This document shows, piece after piece, positions 36,881-46,824 of a stretch of 64,000 nucleotides of DNA. The notes beneath the pieces were generated by a model. The model was not told the origin of the DNA. It was given only the letters and a program-made list of their open reading frames with translations, and did not search any database. Both the position numbers and the translations under genes were made by a program. This stretch comes from Sternotherus odoratus. Lineage: Eukaryota; Chordata; Testudines; Kinosternidae. How positions within the stretch are numbered: the first letter of the stretch is position 1; each line of letters starts with the position of its first letter. The stretch spans positions 82,318,390 to 82,382,389 of the forward strand of contig JAVMKO010000003.1 in assembly GCA_032164245.1 (NCBI GenBank), in the 5' to 3' direction.

Positions 36881-37815
36881 TTCTGCTAAAGGAAAACATC
36901 CACCTATACTACAGACCACCAAGCAACCACGTGATGATAATGAGCTTGGCTGCTGCTGACCTGAACAGAATTCAAATGGTGAAAATCACCACATCCCAGC
37001 ATCAATCAGCTGAGCCAAAGAGTCCCTCCTATTTGTATTTATAGCTGGTCATTAATTTTGGGGTATTTGGTTTCTTGTTATTTAATTACCTCAGGCCTCT
37101 CTTTTCCTATGGTCCAGTTTGCAAGGATTTAGCATTAATAAATAAAATAAAGTAGATTTTCACATAAAAACAGACAAAAAAGGGCTAAATTCAGCCCAGA
37201 TACTAAGCAGGCATAATTTTACTGAAATTGATGGAGATGTATTTACTTATACCAGTGCTGAATTTATCCTACAGCATTTAATCTAGAGAAGCAAGGTAGA
37301 GCAAGGTCATGATTATTATCACAGTTAATTATATTTCCCTGCTGTATCTAGATTAACTAGTAAGGTCTTAGGCTTTGAAGAGTGGGAAACCAATGTTAGA
37401 AAAAAGAGAGCATTTTATGGAAATCTTATCAGACCCAGATTTCTCCTGAGCTTCTCTTTCATTTATCAAATCCATTCACAGAGAGAAACCCTCATTCTGC
37501 AGCATTCCAAGCATTTCGTGTCCTTTATTACACAGACCGTCACAGTCAACACTGACGCTGAATGAATTCTCAATGCAAACTCTGCAGCTCTGCTCCATTC
37601 ATTCACGTTGTGTGTGTGTATGGTGCATGTGTGTGACATTCCAGCATCAATGGGAATTTCCTAGTTGTTAACAAAGTGCTGCTGGATGTGTAAGCACAGG
37701 CTAACAGATGTAGCTAACTAAGGAGGAGGCCAAATGAAAATTACAAATGAAATACCCTACATTTATAATAATAAAATTGTGATGCCTCTTATATCAATAT
37801 CCTCATTTAATATGA
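36881..37815. other. unassigned sequence
   Basis: No gene or confident repeat. Confidence 0.4.
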
Positions 37816-37819
37816 GGCA

Positions 37820-38758
37820 CTCTAGTTCACTTATTTTATTTAGACGTCTAGCATTGCTGTATAAGCACCTTAAAAACTTGTCACTTTTTAGTTGCCTGCC
37901 ATTACATGATGTAATTGAATGAGACTTTTTTCATTTGACTGTTTCTCATCAGATTCTACCTGTATTTTATCATCTTCCACCCCCTCCTCCTTACTAGATC
38001 CTCCCCCAAGGTATGTCTCTGTCTGAACCACGTGCTCCTCCGCACTTGTCGGCTTTCCCCCAGCCCTTAGTTTAAAAACTGCTCAACGATCTTTTTAATT
38101 TTAAGTGCCAGCAGTCTGGTTCCATTTTGGTTTAGGTGGAGCCCATCCTTCCTGTATAGGCGCCCCCTCTCCCAAAAGTTTCCCCAGGTCCTAATAAATC
38201 TAAACCCCTCCTCCCTACACTATTGTCTCAACCACGCATTGAGACTCTGCAGTTCTGCCTGTCTAACTGGCCCTGAGCGTGAACCTCAAAGCATTTCAGA
38301 TAATGCTACCATGGAGGTCCTGGACTTCAATCTCTTACCTAGCAGCCTAAATTTGGCCTCCAGGACCTCTCTCCTATTCTTCCCTATGTCATTGGTATCT
38401 ACATGTACCACGATCACTGGCTCCTTCCTAGCATTCCACATAAGTCTTTCTAGATGTCTTGAGAGAGCCACAACCTTTGCACCAGGCAGGCAAGTCACCA
38501 TGCAGTTCTTCTGGTCATCACAAACCCAGCTATCTATGTTTCTAATGATCGAATTGCCCATTACTAATACCTGTTTCTTCTTAATAACTGGAGTTCCCTC
38601 CCCTAGAGAAGTATCCTCAGTATGAGTGGATACCACAACATCATCAACTATGGGATCGTTTCTCTCTGCTCTAGTTGGATGTTCTCCTTCCCTGAGACTT
38701 TCATCCTCCTTTGTTCCAGATTGTGTCTTATCAATCTTTCTTCTTTCCAGCCCCAACT
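37820..38758 (-). mobile_element. CR1-like LINE fragment carrying ORF1
   Basis: Minus-strand fragment covering the 3' part of a CR1-like ORF1 and the sequence after it. The right edge is adjacent to the LTR at 38762, consistent with LTR insertion into or deletion of the rest of the LINE. The left edge is approximate. Confidence 0.65.
38100..38756 (-). pseudogene. CR1-like ORF1 SGNH esterase domain, broken
   Basis: The 156-codon stretch has KKQVLVMGNSIIRNID, TCLPGAKVVALSRHLERL, VIVVHVDTNDIG and REVLEAKFRLLGKRLKSR. This is the SGNH-hydrolase (esterase) domain known from ORF1 of CR1-like LINEs. The nucleophile block reads GNS where GDS is usual; the GxND block reads DTND, losing its glycine. 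After a TGA near 38284 and a TAG further on, the same frame continues to RKDGLHLNQNG, whose D and H are the remaining catalytic pair, and ends at a TAA near 38095. The two in-frame stops make it a pseudogene. In CR1 the esterase is thought to aid membrane or RNP handling; that role is from the literature. Confidence 0.75.
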
Positions 38759-38761
38759 GAC

Positions 38762-39298
38762 TTTCAGTCAGAACTTTCCATAGAAGTACAAGGTGCTGGT
38801 TTCCTTTGTCCTCTTAGGTGAAAGATGCCAAACTGGCTTTCTGTCTCTGCGTATAGTTCATTGAATCTGTTTCAAGAAGCAGGATGGCCTCATGCTGTTT
38901 CCCTTTCTGAGGACTTACCATCCCCCTGTGTATTTCTTTGTAAATGGGGCTTCCGTTGTTTTGATTCCACCATGCTTAATTTACACAGGAGATAGGTAAA
39001 GAGCTGCCTTCCCAAGTGTCTGTGAGGCTCTCCCTTTTTTTGTTCACAGACTTTAAAGAGCAAAGTTAGTGAATATCCATAATTCCTCACATAGTGTTAA
39101 TACATACATTGCACCAGGATCTTAATCCCCAGTGTGTCGCCAGTTTGCATAGGATACCTTACATGACACACTTGAGATACCGATTTTGACAACAGTGAGT
39201 TGAGGTGCATTAGGCTGGTCAGACCAACTAAAACTCACTGCTACATACCAGGGAGTCCTTTGCCAGCTGGAATTTTGGGGGATGCTCTTAGTGTCACA
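38762..39298 (-). repeat. LTR of an old gypsy-type retrotransposon (minus)
   Basis: On the minus strand the segment begins TGTGACACTAAGAGCATC immediately after a purine-rich tract (39299-39310, AAAGGGGGGAAG), and ends near GAAAGTCA. The TG...CA borders next to a polypurine tract fit a 3' LTR. The opposite LTR is not in the neighbourhood, so the element is truncated. The boundary at 38762 is inferred from where CR1 homology starts. Confidence 0.55.
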
Positions 39299-39457
39299 CT
39301 TCCCCCCTTTCAGAACAGCAGGAGTTTTAGCCACTGGCTGTCCCAGAGGGAGCAGATCAGAATCCTCTTTCCTGGACAGGGTATCTGTCATCAGACATTC
39401 TTTCCCTTTTACATGGAAAAACCTCTTTGGTCCCCTTTGTCTGTTCACAGCCACCAA
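39299..39457 (-). pseudogene. gypsy pol 3'-terminal remnant
   Basis: Just upstream of the LTR on the minus strand lies FHVKGKECLMTDTLSRKED. It matches the end of Ty3/gypsy RNase H, where a K-G/S-x-N-x-x-A-D-x-L-S-R motif precedes the C-terminus. The usual N and first A are replaced. The open frame continues through the purine tract into the LTR, as many gypsy elements do. Everything upstream is missing. Confidence 0.5.
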
Positions 39458-39951
39458 GACATAATGTCAGAGCACCTATAAACATTTCACAATGATAATA
39501 ATGATCACTGTGGTGTTAGATTTCAAATTATATATTACGTGTCCCATTTAAAAAAAATATCATCACACCAGTGTATGATGTGCAGTGACTATTATATCTA
39601 AGGGTATGTCTTCACTACAGCAGTAGGTCGATTTCCTTTAAGTCGATTTTTTAAAGCAGACTGTATAGAGTCGATTTTGTGTGTCCCCACAAAGCACAGC
39701 AAGTCGACAGTGTCTGTCCGCACAACTGTTGCAAGCGTCGACATAGCGAGCGTTGCACTGTGGGTACCTATCCCACAGTTCCCGGAGTCCCCAGCAGGCA
39801 CCATTTCGAGTGCTGCACTATGGGTAGGCATTTCCTAATTTCGCGCCCTTTTTTCGTGCCGCCGACCCCATTTTGAGTGGTGTACTGTGGGTAGGCATCC
39901 CATTATTCGCGCCCTTTCTCAGCGCTTCGCTAACGCCATAGCACTGTAAGC

Positions 39952-40473
39952 ATGGAGCCCGCTGATGCCACGGCCGCAGTACTGGCCATTGTGCGGACCT
40001 CGCGCACTGTTGTGGATTTTATGCTGTACCGTCTGCAGAGGAATGCGATCCGGAGACAACTGCACTTTCTGGAACCCGATGACAATGATGAGGAGATGGA
40101 CCTGAACGTGCACAGCAGGGACAGGGACACTGACGTTTTTGGAAGTAGAGTGACCGACAATCTGGCAAATTTGGTGGCAATGGGGCAGGCTCATGCCATG
40201 GAATGTCGATTCTGGGCCAGGGAAACAAGCACTGACTGGTGGGATCGCATAGTGCTGCGGGTCTGGGATGACTCCCAGTGGCTCAGAAACTTTCACATGC
40301 CTAAGGGCACATTCATGGAACTTTGTGACTTGCTTTCCCCAGCCCTCCGGCGCAAGAATACCAGAATGAGAGCGGCCCTCACAGTTCAGAAGCGAGTGGC
40401 GATAGCCCTCTGGAAGCTTGCAACGCCAGACAGCTACCGGTCAGTCGCGAATCAGTTTGGGGTGGTGTGGTAA
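39952..40473 (+). pseudogene. Harbinger transposase, N-terminal part, cut by the LTR element
   Basis: Starts at ATG 39952 and runs 171 intact codons before entering the 5' LTR, where TGG-TAA (TAA 40471-40473) closes the frame. The helix-turn-helix region RVAIALWKLATPDSYRSVAN, followed by QFGVV, is the N-terminal DNA-binding part of HARBI1-like transposases. Preceding it is FHMPKGTFMELCDLLSPALR, also conserved in that family. Codons are intact up to 40465, the last host base before the insertion. The remainder, including the catalytic domain, continues at 45778 in the same frame once the insertion and one GTGG are discounted. The intact protein would have been about 438 residues, longer than the roughly 350 of vertebrate HARBI1. 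Confidence 0.9.
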
Positions 40474-40863
40474 ACCCAGGGCTGGAAGGCTGTGGTGAGA
40501 GGGGAAACTGCAGGCTAAATTAGGTCCAGCTGAGCAAGCTGCCACAATCAGAAGCAGGGCCAGCTGAGACCAGTTAAGGAGGCTGCCAGAGCCCTTTAAA
40601 GAGAGTCCTCCCCAGAGAAGGGTGTGGGAGTTGAGGAGTGCAGTTGGAGGCAGGAGGAGTTAGAAGAGCGAGTTTGTGGAAGCAGAAGAAAGTGAGGGAG
40701 AGTGAGGGTCAAACCTAGAAAGGCTGCCAGCAGGCAGAGCAGCTGGAAGGAGCCCCTTCCCAGGAGGGAGTTCGCCCTCCCTAGCCAGGCGAGGAGCCAA
40801 ACTTAGCCAGAGGAGCTGCTCGAGAACCTGAATCTGGGGTGCCTGGAGGGCCACCTTGCCACA
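40466..40863 (+). repeat. 5' LTR of the Gmr1-like element
   Basis: 398 bp, TG...CA bordered. It differs from the 3' LTR only at the base after GAGCA (A here, T there) and in GTGCCTGG versus GTGCCCGG. A CCCTTTAAAGAG motif (40591-40602) could serve as a TATA-like element; I see no AATAAA. Confidence 0.95.
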
Positions 40864-40865
40864 CG

Positions 40866-40883
40866 TGGTGTCAGAGGTGGGAT
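40866..40883 (+). other. primer binding site, tRNA-Leu type
   Basis: TGGTGTCAGAGGTGGGAT lies two bases after the 5' LTR. It matches the complement of a vertebrate tRNA-Leu 3' end (TGGTGTCAGAAGTGGGAT, from memory) with one mismatch, including the TGG that pairs with CCA. Confidence 0.75.
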
Positions 40884-40958
40884 AAGTGAGTAGACTTGGT
40901 GGCAAGTCCTCTCGGGCAGGGCGAAAAGCCCCCCCCCTTTTAAAAAAAAAAGAGGAAA

Positions 40959-43900
40959 ATGGAGGAGGTGGTGAAGGCACTGGTCCAGGCCACGGCGGCC
41001 CAACAGGAGGCTGTTCGGGTACAGCAAGAGACCAACCAATTGCTGATGTCCCAGGCAGCCCAAGACCGAGCCACGCTGCAGGAGCTAGTAAAACAGGTGA
41101 AAGTCCTGGGCACCATGGCCCGTGGGGGCCCCGACGCCCGGCCGCTGCGGGCAAGCAATTACTTACAGAAAATGACGGCAGATGACGATACCGAGGCCTA
41201 CCTCCTCGCATTCGAGAGGACAGCCCTGCGAGAGGCCTGGCCCCGGGAGCAGTGGGCCAGCATACTGGCCCCTTTCCTGTGTGGAGAGGCTCAGAAGGCC
41301 TACTTTGATTTGGCAACCGAGGCCGCTACGGATTATCCCCAGCTAAAGGCCGAAATCCTGGCAAGGGCGGGAGTGACGCCAGCCCTGAGGGCCCAGCGGT
41401 TCCACGAGTGGAGGTACAAGGCCGACAAGGCCCCCAGGACTCAGCTATTCGACCTGATCCACCTCGCCCGGAAGTGGCTGCGGCCCGAGACCCACGGCCC
41501 CGAGAAGGTGGTGGAAATCCTAGTCCGGGACAGGTATATGCGGGGGTTGCCACCTGACATAAGGGGTTGGGTCCGTAAGAACGATCACTCCTCCTATGAC
41601 GAACTAGTAGCTCTGGTGGAGAGACACCTAGCCTCCCAGGAGCTGCCTCGGACTACCAAAGAAGGACTGCGCCCGAGTAGAAGGCAGGGCCTAGGGCCAA
41701 AACCCCAGGTTACCATGACCCCAACCCGATATATGGAAGGAGGAAAAGAGGCTGGGGATCAGCCTGGGAACATGGAGAAGCTTGGGGACTGGGGGAACGA
41801 GACTCGGGGGGTGGGGCCTAACAGCCCGAAAACCAGGGCACTATCCCGAGCCGGTATACGCTGTTACGCCTGTGGGGAAGTAGGGCACATAGCTGCCCAG
41901 TGCCCAAACCAAGCAGAACCCATGCAGTGCGACCTGGGGGGGATAGAAGGTCCATGTGACCTAATAAGTCAGGTGGGGGCCGCGGTGGCCCCCCATAGAT
42001 ACACCCGGCCCGTTAAGATGAACGGCATTAGCACCACCGCATTAGTAGACTCCGGGAGTGCGGTCACGTTGGTCTCGGGGAAGCTGGTCGGGCGGGACCA
42101 ACTCGCCCGGGCCAAGCGCTCAGGAGTATCCTGCGTGCACGGGGATGTTAACTATTACCCCACCATCCCCGTAAGCATAGACATCCGGGGAAACCCCACG
42201 AAGGTAATGGTGGGGGTAGTCCCAAAGCTCCCCTACCCAGTCCTCATTGGCCGAGACTTCCCGGGGTTCGATAGCCTGCTCCCCGGAGGGCAGGCAGAAG
42301 GGGCTAGCGCCGAGAGCCAGGAGATGGCACCGAGGGTGCACAGACCCCTGGCCTTTCGAGAATTTGACCAAGAGCTATTTTCCATGCCGGGGGGACCCAA
42401 GAAGTCTCGGAGGGAGAGAAGGGCAGCGAAGGAGTTGGGGACAAAGATTCTGACCCAGTACCGGAGGGTTGCGCTGGTAGGAGAACAAGTAAGCCCCAGG
42501 GGGAGGAGGGCTCGGCGAGCTGTGGGGGAGCCAGACGCCGGACCTAGTACCCCTCAGACTGACCCCAAGAGGGAGTCAGGGGTAGATCCCCCAGAGTTGG
42601 GGCCAATTGGCCCCTCAATGGAAAGTTTTGGGCAGGATCAAGCCAATGATCCAGCCTACCACAATATCCAGAGGGAGGTAATTGAGGTGAATGGAGTCCC
42701 GGTAGCAGGGAAGGTCAAGGGCCGAGAGCCGTATTATATAATAAAAGGGGACCTGTTATACAGAGTAGCCCGGGTATCGGACCAGACCGTTGAGCAACTC
42801 TTGGTACCGCAGAAGCACCAGAGAAGCGTGATGGACCTAGCCCATAGCCACCTCTTCGGGGGCCACCTAGGGGTAGATAAAACCCTTGATCGGGTCCTGA
42901 AAAGATTTTTTTGGCCTGGAGTTTACGCGGCTGTCCGGCGGTATTGTGCCTCCTGCCCGGACTGCCAATTGCACGCCCCCCGGCCACACTTACGGGCCCC
43001 GTTGGTACCTCTACCCATCATTGAAGTCCCGTTTGAAAGGATCGCTATGGACCTGGTAGGCCCATTAGAGAAATCTGCCCGGGGCCACCAGCACATACTG
43101 GTTGTGCTAGACTACGCCACCCGATACCCGGAGGCCGTGCCCCTACGGAACACGATGTCTAAGACCATAGCCCGGGAGTTGGTGCAGATTTTCTCCCGAG
43201 TGGGGATACCCAAGGAGATCCTAACCGATCAAGGGACCCCCTTTGTATCTAAACTAATGAAGGACTTATGCAGCATGCTCCAAGTGCGGGCCCTAAGGAC
43301 GTCGGTTTACCATCCTCAGACTGACGGCCTGGTCGAACGCTTCAATAGGACCTTGAAGAGCATGCTACGGAAGGTAGTGAGCCGGGACGGGAAGGATTGG
43401 GATACCCTGCTCCCCTACCTACTGTTTGCCGTGAGAGAGGTGCCGCAGGCCTCGACGGGATTCTCCCCATTTGAGTTGTTGTATGGGCGCCACCCTCGGG
43501 GCATCCTCGACATAGCCAAAGAGGGTTGGGAAGAACAGCCGAATCCGGGGAGAAATGTCATTGAACATGTGGCACAGATGAGAGAGAGGATAGCTCAGGT
43601 CACCCCCATCGTGCGAGAGCATATGAAGAAGGCCCAAGAGGCCCAGCGGACGTACTACGATCGCCGGGCGTTGAGCCGGAAGTTCCAGGTGGGGGACCGG
43701 GTAATGGTGTTGGTACCCACGGCTGAAAGTAAACTGCTGGCCCAATGGCAAGGGCCTTATGAGGTGATCGAAGCCGTGGGGAGTGTAGACTATAAGGTCC
43801 GACAGCCGGGGCGCCGGAAGCCGGAGCAGATCTACCACGTGAACCTACTGAAGCCTTGGCAGGATAGAGAGGCCCAAGTAGTCGCGCTCAGCGCAACCCC

Positions 43901-45383
43901 CCAGAAAGGGGACCAGCCTAGCCAGGTACGGATATCCCCCGAGCTGACCCCAAACCAAAGAGAAGAAGCAATCCGCATGATCGAACGCCACCCGGACGTG
44001 TTCTCAGAGACACCAGGCCGAACCAGGGAAGTATGCCACCACATCCACACGGAGCCGGGGGTAAAGGTATATGTCAAGCCATACCGGATCCCTGAGGCCA
44101 AGAGGGAAGTGATTGGGGCAGAAGTCCGGAAAATGTTAAGATTAGGGGTCATAGAGGAGTCCCATAGCCAGTGGTCCAGTCCCGTGGTCTTGGTACCCAA
44201 GCCAGATGGCAGTGTACGATTCTGCAACGACTTCCGGAGGCTAAACGACGTCTCCCAGTTCGATGCCTATCCGTTACCACGAGTAGACGAGCTGATTGAC
44301 AGACTAGGAACAGCGCGGTTCCTTTCCACCCTGGACCTAACCAAAGGCTACTGGCAAATCCCCCTGGCCCCGGCAGATAAGGAGAAGACGGCCTTCACCA
44401 CTCCAGAGGGATTGTTCCAGTACACGGTCCTCCCCTTTGGGTTGCACGGGGCCCCCGCCACCTTCCAGAGGCTGATGGACAAACTGCTGCGGCCGCATCG
44501 TAAGTACGCAGCCGCTTACTTAGATGATGTAATTATCCATAGCCCCGACTGGGAGACACACTTGGGGAAGGTGGAGGCAGTGCTAGACACCCTGAGGAAG
44601 GCTGGCTTGACTGCGAATCCTGCCAAGTGCGCAATCGGACTAGCAGAAGCCAAATACCTCGGGTACATAGTGGGGAGAGGACTGGTACGACCCCAGCTCA
44701 ACAAGCTAGAGGCGATCCAGAAGTGGCCACGACCAGTCCGGAAGAGGCAGGTCAGGGCATTCCTGGGGTTGGTCGGGTATTATCGACGGTTTATTCCCCA
44801 TTTCGCCGCCCGAGCATGCCCACTAACTGACCTGACGAGAGCCCGTGGTCCGGACATCGTGAGATGGACAGATTCAGCAGAAGAGGCATTTAGGGATCTG
44901 CGGACGACCCTCTGCACTGACCCCGTGCTAATAGCCCCGAATTGGGAGAAGGAGTTTTTATTACAGACGGATGCCTCTGAAGTAGGGCTAGGAGCGGTGC
45001 TGTCCCAGATAATAGATGGAGAAGACCACCCGATCCTATATCTCAGTCGGAAGCTCCTACCCAGGGAACAGAAATACGCCGTGGTAGAGAAGGAGTGCCT
45101 GGCGGTAAAGTGGGCCGTGGAAAGCCTCCGCTACTACCTGCTTGGAAGACGGTTTACCCTGGTCACGGACCATGCTCCGCTGAAGTGGATGCACCAGAAT
45201 AAGGACAAAAACGCAAGGGTCACCAGATGGTTCCTCTCGCTACAACCCTACCACTTCCGCGTGCACCATAGATCCGGCCTCCTGCACGGAAATGCAGACG
45301 GCCTGTCAAGGGTACACTGTGCAGCGACCCAAGTAGCCCAACCCCATGGTGTTGAGCAGGGGGGGGGGGGGGATGTGTGGTAA
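40959..45383 (+). CDS. gag-pol: Gag-Pol polyprotein with SCAN-like capsid and PR-IN-RT-RH order
   Basis: One uninterrupted frame of 1474 codons. Residues 1-55 look coiled coil. Residues about 78-226 are a SCAN-like capsid ([40 protein letters not shown]). The zinc knuckle has C302, C305, H310 and C315. The protease active site is VDSGSA, D364. The integrase zinc finger uses H631, H636, C666 and C669; its DD(35)E triad is D698, D757 and E793, and a GPY/F module lies near 932. Reverse transcriptase has LDLTKGYW (D1126) and YLDD (D1189, D1190). RNase H has D1338, E1379, D1404 and D1447. All catalytic residues are present. The stop codon lies inside the 3' LTR (TAA 45381-45383). Gag and Pol share one frame, so any ratio control cannot use a frameshift. 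There is no chromodomain. Confidence 0.95.
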   Translation: MEEVVKALVQATAAQQEAVRVQQETNQLLMSQAAQDRATLQELVKQVKVLGTMARGGPDARPLRASNYLQKMTADDDTEAYLLAFERTALREAWPREQWASILAPFLCGEAQKAYFDLATEAATDYPQLKAEILARAGVTPALRAQRFHEWRYKADKAPRTQLFDLIHLARKWLRPETHGPEKVVEILVRDRYMRGLPPDIRGWVRKNDHSSYDELVALVERHLASQELPRTTKEGLRPSRRQGLGPKPQVTMTPTRYMEGGKEAGDQPGNMEKLGDWGNETRGVGPNSPKTRALSRAGIRCYACGEVGHIAAQCPNQAEPMQCDLGGIEGPCDLISQVGAAVAPHRYTRPVKMNGISTTALVDSGSAVTLVSGKLVGRDQLARAKRSGVSCVHGDVNYYPTIPVSIDIRGNPTKVMVGVVPKLPYPVLIGRDFPGFDSLLPGGQAEGASAESQEMAPRVHRPLAFREFDQELFSMPGGPKKSRRERRAAKELGTKILTQYRRVALVGEQVSPRGRRARRAVGEPDAGPSTPQTDPKRESGVDPPELGPIGPSMESFGQDQANDPAYHNIQREVIEVNGVPVAGKVKGREPYYIIKGDLLYRVARVSDQTVEQLLVPQKHQRSVMDLAHSHLFGGHLGVDKTLDRVLKRFFWPGVYAAVRRYCASCPDCQLHAPRPHLRAPLVPLPIIEVPFERIAMDLVGPLEKSARGHQHILVVLDYATRYPEAVPLRNTMSKTIARELVQIFSRVGIPKEILTDQGTPFVSKLMKDLCSMLQVRALRTSVYHPQTDGLVERFNRTLKSMLRKVVSRDGKDWDTLLPYLLFAVREVPQASTGFSPFELLYGRHPRGILDIAKEGWEEQPNPGRNVIEHVAQMRERIAQVTPIVREHMKKAQEAQRTYYDRRALSRKFQVGDRVMVLVPTAESKLLAQWQGPYEVIEAVGSVDYKVRQPGRRKPEQIYHVNLLKPWQDREAQVVALSATPQKGDQPSQVRISPELTPNQREEAIRMIERHPDVFSETPGRTREVCHHIHTEPGVKVYVKPYRIPEAKREVIGAEVRKMLRLGVIEESHSQWSSPVVLVPKPDGSVRFCNDFRRLNDVSQFDAYPLPRVDELIDRLGTARFLSTLDLTKGYWQIPLAPADKEKTAFTTPEGLFQYTVLPFGLHGAPATFQRLMDKLLRPHRKYAAAYLDDVIIHSPDWETHLGKVEAVLDTLRKAGLTANPAKCAIGLAEAKYLGYIVGRGLVRPQLNKLEAIQKWPRPVRKRQVRAFLGLVGYYRRFIPHFAARACPLTDLTRARGPDIVRWTDSAEEAFRDLRTTLCTDPVLIAPNWEKEFLLQTDASEVGLGAVLSQIIDGEDHPILYLSRKLLPREQKYAVVEKECLAVKWAVESLRYYLLGRRFTLVTDHAPLKWMHQNKDKNARVTRWFLSLQPYHFRVHHRSGLLHGNADGLSRVHCAATQVAQPHGVEQGGGGDVW
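45358..45373 (+). other. polypurine tract before the 3' LTR
   Basis: A run of about 14 G with A at its edges immediately upstream of the 3' LTR, the expected primer for plus-strand synthesis. It is translated as the Gly-rich C-terminus of Gag-Pol. Confidence 0.75.
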
Positions 45384-45773
45384 ACCCAGGGCTGGAAGGC
45401 TGTGGTGAGAGGGGAAACTGCAGGCTAAATTAGGTCCAGCTGAGCATGCTGCCACAATCAGAAGCAGGGCCAGCTGAGACCAGTTAAGGAGGCTGCCAGA
45501 GCCCTTTAAAGAGAGTCCTCCCCAGAGAAGGGTGTGGGAGTTGAGGAGTGCAGTTGGAGGCAGGAGGAGTTAGAAGAGCGAGTTTGTGGAAGCAGAAGAA
45601 AGTGAGGGAGAGTGAGGGTCAAACCTAGAAAGGCTGCCAGCAGGCAGAGCAGCTGGAAGGAGCCCCTTCCCAGGAGGGAGTTCGCCCTCCCTAGCCAGGC
45701 GAGGAGCCAAACTTAGCCAGAGGAGCTGCTCGAGAACCTGAATCTGGGGTGCCCGGAGGGCCACCTTGCCACA
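45376..45773 (+). repeat. 3' LTR of the Gmr1-like element
   Basis: 398 bp, same length as the 5' LTR, two substitutions. It ends CCTTGCCACA and is followed by the GTGG duplication. Confidence 0.95.
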
Positions 45774-46580
45774 GTGGATAAATCTACAGTGGGGTCTGCT
45801 ATGATGCAAGTAAGCAGAGCAATCATCGAGCTGCTTCTACCCAGGGTTATAAACCTTGGAAACCTGCAAGCTACAATAGATGGCTTTGCCGCCATGGGAT
45901 TCCCTAACTGTGGTGGGGTTATAGATGGGACTCATATCCCTATCCTGGCACTGGACAATGAGGCCGCAGAGTACAGAAACCGGAAGGGATATTATTCTAT
46001 GGTCATGCAAGCAGTGATTGACCACAAGGGACGTTTCACCGACCTGTACGTGGGATGGCCGGGAAAGGTTCATGACGCTCGTGTGTTCAGGAACTCTAGG
46101 ATATTTAGACAGCTGCAGCAAGGGATTTTCTTCCCCGACCAGAAAATTACTGTGGGGGGTGTAGAAATGCCAATCATTATCCGTGGGGACCCAGCCTACC
46201 CCTTAATGCCCTGGCTTATGAAACCCTACACAGGAGCCCTGGACAGGGGTCAGGAGCTCTTCAACTACAGGCTGAGCAAGTGCAGGATGGCAGTAGAGTG
46301 TGCATTTGGCCGACTCAAGGGGAGATGGCGTTCATTACTGATTCGCTCAGACATCAGTGACAGAAATATCCCCATTGTTATTGTTGCTTTCTCTGTGCTC
46401 CACAATCTCTGTGAGAGCAAGGAGGAAACGTTTATGGCGGGCTGGGAGGCAGAGGCAAATTACCTGTCCGCTGCTTACCAGCAGCCAAACAGCAGCGAAA
46501 GTAGAAGAGCGCACCGTGACGTGCTGCGCCTCAGAGACGCCTTGAAAACCAGTTTTCTGAGTGCCCAAGATGGCATTTGA
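45774..46580 (+). pseudogene. Harbinger DDE transposase, catalytic part
   Basis: 267 intact codons after the gypsy element; host sequence proper resumes at 45778 after the duplicated GTGG, and the first codons are not a true start. The frame joins that of the N-terminal part. Catalytic motifs of the DDE_Tnp_4 superfamily are all present, counting from 45774: GGVIDGTHIPI (D51), GWPGKVHDARVFRNS (D101), RGDPAYPLMPWLM (D139) and VECAFGRLKGRW (E175). The C-terminus ends in a stop at 46578-46580, with an AATAAA at 46665-46670. The enzyme would cut and paste elements with matching terminal repeats, such as the MITEs at 24310 and 63533. Apart from the LTR insertion I see no stop or frameshift. Confidence 0.92.
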
Positions 46581-46664
46581 GAACCCGCTCCCTTGTTCTG
46601 CTCAGCTCTAAGCCTGCCATCCTTGCACCCTCTTTCCATCCCCCCTCCCGATGCTTTCAGAGGA

Positions 46665-46702
46665 AATAAATCCACTGTTTTAAAAATCATGGTTTCTTTA
46701 TT
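46665..46702. promoter_or_regulatory. converging poly(A) signals of the two Harbinger genes
   Basis: AATAAA on the plus strand at 46665-46670 follows the transposase stop by 85 bases. On the minus strand AATAAA (plus TTTATT, 46697-46702) follows the Myb-gene stop by about 120 bases. The two genes are tail-to-tail and their 3' ends probably overlap. Confidence 0.7.
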
Positions 46703-46824
46703 GCTTCATCACAAATATAAATACAGGGGATCACTGGCAAGGTAGCCAAGAAGGGGTGGGTGAGGAGGGAAACCAGCAATCGCAGTGGTGGAGGAGCGGG
46801 GAGGGGGGGGGAGGACAGCAGCTT

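Larger units (their letters stand above)
40466..45773 (+). mobile_element. Gmr1-like Ty3/gypsy LTR retrotransposon, apparently complete
   Basis: 5308 bp with 398-bp LTRs (TGTGG...CCACA), a GTGG duplication (40462-40465 and 45774-45777), a tRNA-Leu-type primer site, one full-length Gag-Pol ORF and a G-rich polypurine tract. Gag has a SCAN-like capsid and one zinc knuckle. In Pol the order is protease, integrase, reverse transcriptase, RNase H, so integrase precedes reverse transcriptase as in the Gmr1 clade of gypsy elements. The element is much more GC-rich than the flanks. LTRs differ at only two positions, so insertion was recent. There is no env-like ORF. Confidence 0.93.

Noticed and set aside
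40660..41316. 218-codon minus-strand open frame over the 5' LTR and gag
   Set aside because: Antisense shadow of the GC-rich LTR/gag region; a near-duplicate arises over the 3' LTR; no motifs.
40466..45773. Endogenous retrovirus with envelope
   Set aside because: No env-like frame follows Pol; domain order and GPY/F module indicate a gypsy element instead.
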